A stretch of DNA of 64,000 nt from Tetracentron sinense (taxonomy: Eukaryota; Streptophyta; Magnoliopsida; Trochodendrales; Trochodendraceae): the NCBI GenBank assembly GCA_015143295.1, contig CM026557.1, positions 26,879,760-26,943,759 on the forward strand, written 5' to 3'. Under the pieces are notes generated by a model. The model was not told the DNA's origin. It was given only the letters and a program-made list of their open reading frames with translations, and ran no database searches. Shown here one piece after another: positions 55,801-64,000 of the stretch. The stretch's first letter is position 1. Each line of letters opens with the position of its first letter. Both the position numbers and the translations under genes were made by a program.

Positions 55801-57474
55801 CGGCGAGTTGGACAAGCAGCCAGCATATGGAGAGACATGGCCTGCTAGACCTAACAGTGACTAAGCTTATTGATTCTGTCTTTACATCAGGCACGAAAGC
55901 CGTAGCTTGTTTTCTTGCTTAATCGAGATTGGGTTCTAGTTCCGGTGAAGGTCAGCGCTTGCCTTTGATCAGTAATGGCGGGGGGCGCAGCATCTTATTC
56001 TCTTCGCGAGAACTTCCGGATCGGAGAAGCATTCGGAACGGGCTCCGCGTTCATTTCGTTGGCAGAAACGATCCAATCCATTCGTCACTGCAGTTTCCCA
56101 ACGAATACGCATTCGATTTGTCCCTCTTTTTAAGAGCTATAGCATGAGGAATTATTGTTACAAAATCTCCTGTTTCTTAGTGAGCATGTTCTCTTTTACA
56201 CTCACAGCTAAGCTAGTATTTTTATTATACCTTTTAACTAATAGATAGCACCCCTACCACGGATCGTTACGGAGCCTAAAGTAGTAGGATCACCTGCAGA
56301 GACTGAGTATGAGAGACATTTCACGAGCTAGTAGTTTTATCCCTTAGCCTATAGATCCATAGACGGATCCTGTTCTGGCTAGCGTAGCCCCAAAACTGTT
56401 ATTTGGTTGGTTTGTTTTCATAGATAAACGGATATCCGAAAATCCTCCTATCAGGAATGGACGAGTTCTGCAGCGGATCAATTGAATCCAGCACCTCTAA
56501 GGTCGACCGCTTAAGTTTATTTTCTATATAAAAGGAATATAATAATTATTATTATTTCTTTTAAATAATTTCTAAAAATAGTTTTGAAAGTCCAAGTTTG
56601 ACTAAAAGTATAAAAGAGAAAGGGTTCTCAATATAAGCTAGGAATTACAGACAGTATAAGATATTGTCCCGTAAGCTTATAAAAATATTAGAAGTGGAAG
56701 GGAAGCACCTGTAAAAAAATCTTATAATAGAAATACTACAAGTAATTCTCTATATTCTAGGGGTTACTCACATTGTGTTAATGAACATTATTGTAATTGG
56801 TGGAAGTCCAGGGACATAGATGATAGTCTATGATCCTATTGGTTTTATAGGAAAGTGTTTCCTAGTAACAAGGCTTTAACCAAAAGGGTTAAGCACTTGG
56901 TCCCACAACCGGAAATAGGAGATCCCTTTAGATCTCACACACTAGGACCTTCTTAAAGCTTTTAATTTAATTATTAATTAAATTAGTTAATATCTCTAAG
57001 AATATCACTATATGGTATAGTGAAGCTCTAATAGGTGAAATCACATAAGATGTGATTAAGCATTTGGGTAGGACCCATTGGGGATTTTGATAAATATCAA
57101 ATAATGACCAAAAGAGTTTGGAACTCTTTGATGGGCGTGTGAAAGTAGGGCCCACCTAGGGTAGGAAACCCACTTCATGGTGAACCTTATCTCTTTAGTT
57201 AGTTAGGTGATCTTATCTCCTAATAGTTAGGGATTAGATTGCTTGGTTGCTAATTTAAGAATCCCTATTAAAAAGGAATTGCATTAGTTTGTTACTAATG
57301 ATTCACTTTTACGATAAGGATAAGATTAATTTTTTACTAATTAATTATCCTAATAGATAAGAGATAAGATTAGTTTCTTACTAATTGATAAGGTTAGTTT
57401 CTTACTAAGATAAATCCTAATTAATTGGAAATTATCATTAAAGAATATTTTTGAGAGAATTCTAATTGGATTAG

Positions 57475-59850
57475 TGTAGCACCCCGGACTTTTCTATATT
57501 TAATGAATGGTACTTTCGTAGCTAATTGGTCTTTCTCGTAGTCTAATTAATAAATGAGGGAGAAATTGAAAATTTTGAAACATCAGAAATGTTCCTTTTT
57601 GAAAGACGAACCCAACGCAAGTTGAATCGTTGAAATCCGACGAGCGAGTCAAAAGATATGGCCAAAACAGTTCTGACCTGCAAAGCACTGATTGCTCGGT
57701 CCATTCAGCGATCGATCGGTCCAAAACCGATCGATCGGTAGCTATCGACTGGTTAAAAATTTTGTATGGGAAAATTTTTCAGAGAGCATGTTTTTGACCG
57801 GTCGCTCGGTCAGAACACCGATCGCTCGGTAGGCAACCGATCGATCGATCATAACCACCGATCACTTGGTCTTCGCGTTTTTGCAGAAATTTCAATAAGG
57901 GCGTTTTCATCTTTTGGGTGTTAAACCCTTACCCATAAGGGCTTTCCCAAGCCTTTAGGGTTTCATTCACATACTTAGAGGATTTCGGGAGTTAGAGAGA
58001 GGGTAGGAGGAGACTCCAACCTAGGGTTTGCTTGTGAGAAGAAATCAAAGGGGTGTAAGAACCCTAGCTCACCCCAACTCGTTTTGCTTCACGTTCAAGG
58101 CTCAAGCTCGTGTGGGGTTCCCTTCTTAAGCTAGGGTAGCACTCTCTAAGGTATTTTCAAGAGGGTTTTTCTACCCAATCAAGTATAGTTCGAGTAAGAG
58201 CTTTCTTCTTTCAAGTTGGAGCTTCCATCAAGGTTTACACCAAGGAGCAAGCCTTGATTCAAGGTTAGTACACCCTACTAACTTGCCCTAGCAATAATCT
58301 AGGTTTTTTATGTGATATATGATTCTTGCTACTATGTATTCTCCCTTATGAAATGTATCATATTCATCAAATATAAACAAGATAAGGAAAATGGTATGCA
58401 TGCGTGGATGGGATGTTGATTGAGGCGAATGGATGCCGATGTGTATGAATGTGTGTTGTGTGTGAAATGGAAAAATGGAGGTTAGGCATTGTATAAATAA
58501 TGAACTCACTTTGGATGAAAAATATGCACTAAAAAGAAGAAGATTAACTATGGAGGAACCTCGCATGTTATGTGTTCGACAAATTGCCTAAACCATGAAT
58601 AAATGACTTAAATTTAGAAATGGAAGTAGGTTTTATGCATGTATTTTTACGAATGGTGAATTGATTTAAATACCATGTTAATTACTCAAATGGCCATATG
58701 CATGTACTATGAATTGAATGAATTGTGATGTCATATCTCTCTTGTTATCCTCATTTTAATGATTGTACTATTGACACGTACACGAGCACACATGTTGCAT
58801 GAACCGAGATTTCAAGAGTATATGCATATAATAACAAACAAGAAAATATTGCATGTCAAGGAGGTTGGTAGCCCAGGGACATTCAGGTACTAGTCTCTGG
58901 CTCACAAGAAAACCCAAAACACATATTGTCAAGGAGGTTGGTAGCCCAGGGACATTCGGGTACTAGCCTCTGGCCCACAAGAAAACTAAACAAGTAATAA
59001 AAATCACATATTGTCAAGGAGGTTGGTAGTCCAGGGACATTCGGGTACTAGCCTCTGGCTCACAAGAAAACCATATATCAAGGAGGTTGGCAGCCCAGGG
59101 AGATTCGGGTGCTAGCCTCTGGCTCACAAGTTACAAGATGCAAGTTTACAAGATAATGACAAGGTATTCATGCATGCACGCATACATGATTTCTACAAGG
59201 CATACCGAGATATGAAACGGGTTTTCAAGCACGAGTTTTATCAGAGTTTTTGCATTCATGCATGCACGTCAAGATGATTGTATTGTACCGTGTCTTATGC
59301 TATTTCTTTTGTGATGCTCCTATTTCTGCTTTGCATTGTACTACTATTGTTGTGTGTTCTTATTGTTATGGTTAGCTAGTAGCTTGTACTCGCTGAGTAT
59401 TCCATGCTCAGCCGTACTTTCATGTCGGCAGGTACTGAGGAAGCCCTCGACCCGGAGCCTTGGGTCGAGGAAGAGTATATAGAGGAGAGAGAGCCATCTA
59501 TCCCATTGTAGTCTCAGGAGAACTGAGACCTCGACGTGTGGCCGTAGTTCGACTACTGTTGAGGGGAGAGTACGAGAGGGTTTTATGTAACTTGACATTT
59601 TGATAGGTGGGCCTGTCCACCTTAGTCTTAGGCATGTTTGTATATTTATGATCACTTGGAATACCATTTTGAGAACTATAGAAGAAATGAAAAATTAGTT
59701 TACGCTTTCGCATTTATGTTTAGTTTCTGCACTCTGATTATCATTGTTTTAATACTGTAATTATCTTGTTCATGACATGATGGTTTGGCAGGTACGTATA
59801 GTCACGCCTAAAGTATCCCTAAACTCCTAGGGGGTATTTTGGGGCGCTAC
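57475..59850 (+). mobile_element. 5' LTR of the plus-strand chromovirus, subfamily II
   Basis: It starts TGTAGCACCCCGG and ends GTATTTTGGGGCGCTAC, lacking the last few bases of the family end (GCGACA). Palindromes in U3 include a perfect ACCGATCGATCGGT at 57726-57739 and near-palindromes to about 57870. A degenerate TATA-like CCCATAAGG lies near 57931. Four copies of the CCAGAGGCTAG unit lie at about 58856-59130, and the hairpin module at 59392-59412. It is the mirror-oriented relative of 45464-47849. Confidence 0.87.
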
Positions 59851-60149
59851 CTAGGGTCGCTTAGTACTCGATACCATTACTGAACAAGGCATTAGGTATT
59901 AGGAAGGAGTCGTATTCCAAGTATAGACTAACAAATTAGTCTTAGTCAAAACAGGTTGAACTTCAACCGAACTTAGAGTCCTACGCTAGGAACACGGGTT
60001 GTATGTTATGATATTGTGTTGTATACCATGTGTGCATGATTTGTGCTTAGTAAATATGCTTGATGAATATGTATTGAGTAAATTGTGAAGTATTCCTAAA
60101 TGTGTATCCAAGGTAGACTCATGTTGTATTGTCGTTCTCAGGAGAAATT
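59851..60149 (+). other. Leader of the plus-strand chromovirus, PBS deleted
   Basis: It aligns with the leader of the minus-strand element from CTAGGGTCNCTTAG onward. The roughly 30 bases that should lie between the LTR end and this point, including the tRNA-iMet PBS, are absent, so minus-strand priming would fail. Confidence 0.75.
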
Positions 60150-61386
60150 ATGAGACGTAATACCCAGGGTCACGGGTACAACACAAGGGGCAATGGAGGT
60201 GATGCTCCATCGGGTGATGATCAACCCGACTTTGCCCAAGCTTTCGCTTCAATAGCCGAGACCTTGGCTATGCTAGCGGCAAGGCAACCGGCCACTCCGC
60301 CTAATGCGGCACTTATACCGGCCCCTCCTAATCGAGCTCAAGCCGGAATAGAGGCTTTCTAGAGGATGAGGCCTCCAACCTTTTGTGGGAGTATTGACCC
60401 GCTTGTTGGCGAAGGATGGATTCGGCAATTAGAAAAGATATTCTCTGTATTGGTGCCTACGGAGGCGGAAAGGGTTACGTGGGCCACCTTTATGGTTGAA
60501 GGTGAGGCCGATCATTGGTGGAAGTCCGCACTTCAGACCTGAGAGTTGACTGGACAAGGTCAAGACTGGACTTGGGAGGAATTCTTGGACGTTTTCAACA
60601 AGAAGTACTTCCCAATAGGGATGAAAGAAAAGATGAAAGTTGAGTTCATTACCTTGGAGCAAGGTAATATGTCGGTAGCGGCTTATGAAGCCAAGTTTTC
60701 AGAGCTATCTCGGTTTGCTCCACATATGATAGCGATCGAGGCTATAAAAGCCCAAAAATTTGAGAGAGGATTGAAGGCCTACCTCAAGGACCGAGTCTCG
60801 ATGTTTAGACATGAGACATACTCAGAAGTGGTGGACAAGGCACTTTTGGCCGAGTCGAACTCTCAGGAGTTCTTTAAAATAAAAGGAATGGAGAAAGGAC
60901 AGTCAAGTAGTTCAGGGGAGAAAAGAGCAAGGACTAGCTTATATCAGTCCGTAGGGCCGGCTCAGTCACAGAGGATATATTTGGCACCACAGGCTCCCAG
61001 CCCTTTTGCTCCACCGGCTTTTCGCCCGGCTTTCACTCAGGCTCCTCGTCCCGCAGTGACTCAGGCTATAGGATATGCTCCTCCCACCTATGCGCATGAT
61101 ATCTGCACCCTTTGTGGAAGGAGGCATCCAGCGGGAGAGTACCGGAGGGTTACAGGAAGTTGGTTCCATTGTGGTGACCATGGCCACATGGTTAGAGATT
61201 GTCCCCGACGTCATATACCAGCTCAGTCTCAGGGGAGCAGGCCCCCGATTAGGCAGACATCTCAGCCTAGCTCTTCTCAGGCTTCGAGGGCCTCACCATC
61301 TACACGGCCTCCTCGCCCAGCCACACAGGGCCAAGTCTTCGCTCTATCAAAGAGAGACGCACGTGCATCCGATGATGTCGTACAAG
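60150..61386 (+). pseudogene. Chromovirus gag, plus-strand copy
   Basis: The ATG at 60150 (MRRNTQGHG) aligns with the other copy. Stops are TAG at 60360 (Arg in the relative) and TGA at 60540 (CGA to TGA). The open piece 60546-61386 holds the gag core (YEAKFSELSRFAPHMIAIEA, RHETYSEVVDKALL) and cysteine motifs CTLCGRRHPAGEY (last Cys lost) and WFHCGDHGHMVRDC (first Cys replaced by W). The frame reaches VVQ-G at the candidate donor. It is non-functional. Confidence 0.9.
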
Positions 61387-61520
61387 GTACGCAAGAATTT
61401 TAGAGTTTAAGTGGTGTAAATTTTCTATGGCTTGTTATGTGATTATTTATACTAGGGGTTAGCTAGGTGTGATCCATGTTATTGTTTGAAATCTATAGAT
61501 GTTAGTGTTTAATTGTACAG
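61387..61520 (+). other. Candidate intron between gag and protease (134 nt)
   Basis: It begins GTACGC after CAAG and ends TTGTACAG before GCACC. Removing it joins VVQ-G to TLLVNE, the same codon and phase as at 29706-29848. Middle sequence and length differ from that copy, while the flanking codons are conserved. Unspliced, gag stops at 61401-61403 and the pol frame opens only after a TAG near 61496, so the frames do not overlap. Confidence 0.7.
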
Positions 61521-63535
61521 GCACCTTGTTAGTGAATGAATGTCTAGCCTGAGTGTTGATCGACACAGGATCCACTCACTCCTTTGTCTCATCCAGTTTC
61601 GCAAAGGGATTTTCGACTGAGGCTATTCCGTTAGAACGGGAGTTGACCATTGCAACTCCACTCGGCAAGTCAGTTGATACCAATAAAATATTTAGAGATT
61701 GTGTGGTGCAAGGGGGGGAGAATGAACTGTTAGCCGATCTTATCGTCCTGGATTTCCAAGACTTGGATTTTGATGTCATCTTAGGGATGGATTGGTTGGC
61801 AAACCACCACGGTCATGTGGCGTGTTATGAAAAGATGGTGAATTTCAAGCCGAAATGGGTTAAGCCTTTTCACTTTCGAGGATTGAGAGAAAGGGATATT
61901 GCTCGCTTGGCAGCTTTGAGCTTAGCGAACCCCAAAGCACAAAACTCCTCAGCTATTCCGATCGTGAATGAGTTCTTGGATGTGTTTCCGGAGGAACTTC
62001 CCGGATTGCCTCCTGATCGAGTTCGTTATAGAGCTTGCTCCGGGCACCGCTCCGATTTCAAGGGCACCGTATAGAATGGCCCCAATAGAGCTTGAAGAAT
62101 TGAAGAAGCAGATTGAGGAGTTACAACAACTTGGTTTCATCCGACCAAGTGTGTCACCGTGGGGAGCTCCGGTCCTCTTTGTGAAGAAAAAAGACGGGTC
62201 GATGAGAATGTGCATAGACTACCATCAGTTGAACAAGGTAACTATCAAGAATCGTTATCTTTTGCCGAGGATAGACGACTTGTTCGACCAACTGAAAGGA
62301 GCGAGATTCTTCTCCAAGATTGATCTTAGATCCGGATATCATCAGTTAAAGATCAAGTCGGAGGATGTTCCGAAGACGGCTTTCAGGACTCTGTATGGGT
62401 ATTATGAGTTCCTTGTCATGCCTTTTGGGCTAACGAATGCACCGGCGGCGTTCATGGATTTGATGAACCGGGTGTTCCGATCATACTTGGATCGATGCGT
62501 GATTGTGTTCATCAATAACATTTTGGTGTATTCCCAGACACGGGAAGATCACGCACGAGACCTCCGCTTTGCTTTGGAGATGTTGAGAGAGCATAGGCTA
62601 TATGCCAAATTGAGCAAGTGTGAATTCTGGCTACAGAAGGTGGTGTTCCTAGGATACGTAGTGTCGGCCGAGGGTATTTCTGTAGACCCAGCCAAGGTTA
62701 AGGCAGTCATGAGTTGGGAGAGGCCCAAGAGCATCACGGAGAAACGTAGTTTCCTTGGATTAGCGGGCTATTACCGGAGATTTGTGGAGGGATTCTCCAG
62801 TTTGGCTGCACCCCTCACTTACTTGACAAGGAAGAATCAAAGTTCAGTTGGAGTGACCGATGTGAAGTGAGTTTCCAAGAGTTGAAGAAACGCCTCACCA
62901 CAGCCCCCGTCCTTACTGTGCCATCCGGACATGGTGGTTATGAGGTGTATAGCGATGCTTTGCATATCGGACTTGGGTGTGTCCTCATGCAGCACAAGAA
63001 AGTCATTGCTTACGCATCAAGGCAATTGAAGGAGCATGAAAAAAATTACCCCACTCATGACTTAGAGCTTGCTGCGGTCATGTTTGCACTCAAGATTTGG
63101 CGCCATTACCTATACGGGGTAGAATTCTATGTGTTCATAGATCACAAGAGCCTTAAGTATCTCTTTTCCCAAAAGGAACTAAATTTGTGGCAACGGCGTT
63201 GGATAGAATTTTTGAAAGATTACGAGTGCACCATCCAATATCACCCGGGAAAAGCGAACGTAGTGGCTGACGCTTTGAGTAGAAGACCTCCGGGTCTATT
63301 GGCTCACATGTTAGTGCGGGAATGGAAACTATTGGAAGATTTGGCAAATTTGAACATCAGTGTGAATGATTCTGTCCGCAGTCCTGTTTTGGCAAATGTC
63401 ACGGTTCGGCTGTACATTATAGATTTGATCCAAGAGTATCAAGCCACAGATGCCGACTTGTTGGCTTTCCGGGACAAGGAAGTTGCCAAGGGTAGTACGG
63501 ACTTCTCTCTCACTAGCCGAGGTACTATTACATTT
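61521..63535 (+). pseudogene. Chromovirus pol, plus-strand copy: PR, RT, RNase H, truncated
   Basis: Protease (LIDTGSTHSF, DVILGMDWL) has a TGA at 61550. An 8-bp deletion near 62017 breaks the frame after LPPDR. RT (62080-62700) is otherwise well preserved, but its catalytic box reads [10 protein letters not shown]: both aspartates are N (62514-62519). A one-base deletion near 62837 separates RT from RNase H (62867-63535), where [24 protein letters not shown] and VADALSRRP keep the acidic residues. Homology stops at SRGTITF (63535). Integrase and chromodomain are missing. Confidence 0.92.
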
Positions 63536-63805
63536 GTAAATCCCTAAATAGGTGTTGGAAAATTCCGTGATCATTAGATAGGTCATGTGAGTCGAGTCGT
63601 CGAGTAATGTTCAACTTGTCAGAAGAGAAGAGCTAAAGCTTAAAGAAGATTGAAGAAAGTGAAGAAAAAGCTCCTACTCTGGATCTAGAAAGGTAATGGA
63701 CTTAGAGACCCCTACCCAGGTTGGATTTGGCTTAGATAACTCTAAACATACCTAGGAGGATAGTTTTAAACCTAACAAAGTTGTTTGATCTTAGTTGAAT
63801 CAAAT
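63536..63805. other. Unassigned sequence after truncated pol
   Basis: A 270-bp stretch unrelated to the expected integrase. It has no ORF or motif that I recognise and ends at a gypsy LTR start. Confidence 0.4.
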
Positions 63806-64000
63806 TGCAGAGCCCCGAACCTTTTCACATTTAATGCATGACATTTTCGTTGCCATTTTGCCTTTAAAGAGGTATAATTAATAAGTAAGGAAGAAATTAG
63901 AAATTTCAAAACGTTAGAAATGTTCCTTTTCGAAGAACGAACCCAACGCAAGTTGAATCGTCAAAATCGGACGAACGAGTCAAAAGATATGGCCAAAACA
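63806..64000 (+). mobile_element. Start of a gypsy LTR, 'TGTCGYG' family, plus-oriented
   Basis: TGCAGAGCCCCGAACC and the downstream blocks GAAATGTTCCTTTTCGAA, CAACGCAAGTTGAATCG and AAAAGATATGGCCAAAACA match the LTR starts at 34010 (minus) and 57475. Details (AGAGCCCC; GTCAAAATCGGACGAACGAG) are closer to the nested element's subfamily than to 57475, so it is probably not the 3' LTR of the adjacent truncated element. It is cut by the window end. Confidence 0.8.

Larger units (their letters stand above)
50400..56515. other. Mitochondrial-type DNA insertion (NUMT) of ~6.1 kb
   Basis: Base composition and texture change sharply. The block is less AT-rich, full of short repeats such as ACTAGTCAAGGG, and free of the surrounding LTR motifs. 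It carries plastid-derived rpoC2 and trnA-UGC fragments plus retroelement scraps, a mixture typical of plant mitochondrial intergenic DNA. No complete mitochondrial gene is recognised. Both junctions fall inside one copia-type LTR. An alternative is a direct multi-piece organellar insertion. The mitochondrial origin is inferred, and a search against plant mitochondrial genomes would settle it. Confidence 0.72.
49699..57474 (+). mobile_element. Copia-type LTR (TGTTAGACAT start) split by organellar DNA
   Basis: The left part is 49699 to about 50391 (TGTTAGACATATATGCCC .. GATGAAATGGTTGTA). The right part is about 56516-57474 (GTCCAAGTTTGAC .. CAATATAAGC .. GTATAAGATATTG, then decayed sequence to ATTAG). 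Continuity is shown by the paralogue at 45240-45463, which spans the junction without the insert. The opening resembles Angela/BARE copia LTRs (tentative). It ends at 57475, where a gypsy LTR begins. Confidence 0.7.

Noticed and set aside
58856..59130. Four regularly spaced CCAGAGGCTAG repeats, considered as a CRISPR-like array
   Set aside because: Plant nuclear LTR context, spacers of uneven length and similar sequence, and the same array in another LTR of the family; no cas genes.
63806..64000. 3' LTR of the plus-strand chromovirus
   Set aside because: It is closer in detail to the nested element's subfamily than to the 57475 LTR, and the element's integrase and PPT are missing; probably a separate insertion.

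Overview
The window is a repeat-rich stretch of a flowering-plant nuclear genome. I find no intact host gene. Almost everything is layered LTR retrotransposon sequence (Ty1/copia and Ty3/gypsy), plus a block of organellar DNA and traces of DNA transposons. The plant assignment rests on the plant-only retrotransposon lineages (chromovirus with chromodomain, Tat with a second RNase H, Athila, Sirevirus-like copia with an env-like region), tRNA-iMet-type primer sites and plastid-derived fragments. I cannot name a family or species.

Layout. 1-715: LTR-like DNA with GGGTCGACCC palindromes. 725-2166: decayed chromovirus pol (+). 2167-3209: copia-type LTR starting TGTTAGACAT. 3210-5022: truncated gypsy LTR of a family that recurs across the window ('TGTCGYG' family). 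5041-10750: Tat-lineage gypsy remnant (+) with gag, PR, RT, RH, archaeal-type RH and IN. 10751-17704: copia element #1, inserted into the Tat integrase; it has a 5' LTR, a PBS and a decayed gag-pol. 17705-19348: another gypsy LTR fragment. 19353-38812: copia element #2 (Sirevirus-like) with gag, pol, env-like region, PPT and 3' LTR. A complete 10,374-bp chromovirus (23637-34010, minus strand) splits its RNase H and is flanked by a perfect 5-bp target duplication (TCACT). 38813-41419: Athila gag (-), interrupted by an LTR-like block. 41420-42312: gypsy LTR fragment. 42313-45239: intergenic DNA with a MITE. 45464-47849: solo gypsy LTR inside copia-type LTR sequence, followed by a CACTA-like end. 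49699-57474: copia-type LTR split by about 6.1 kb of mitochondrial-type DNA (about 50400-56515), which itself carries plastid rpoC2 and trnA fragments and retroelement scraps. 57475-63547: second chromovirus (+), decayed. 63806-64000: start of another gypsy LTR.

How the parts work together. The two chromoviruses share gag, PR, RT, RNase H and (in the minus copy) integrase and chromodomain. Both carry a short T-rich segment between gag and protease with GT..AG ends at identical codon positions. Removing it puts gag and pol in one frame, and the two ORFs do not overlap, so ordinary frameshifting cannot join them. This looks like a conserved spliceosomal intron. The Tat element has a separate candidate intron between PR and RT, where introns are known in the related Ogre elements.

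The other recurrent theme is regulatory. At least four LTR families of different superfamilies carry clusters of perfect or near-perfect palindromes with CG-centred cores, placed just upstream of a TATA box. In the 'TGTCGYG' gypsy LTR family the same slot holds different arrays in different subfamilies. All coding copies here are inactivated to some degree, mostly by transitions typical of methyl-cytosine deamination.
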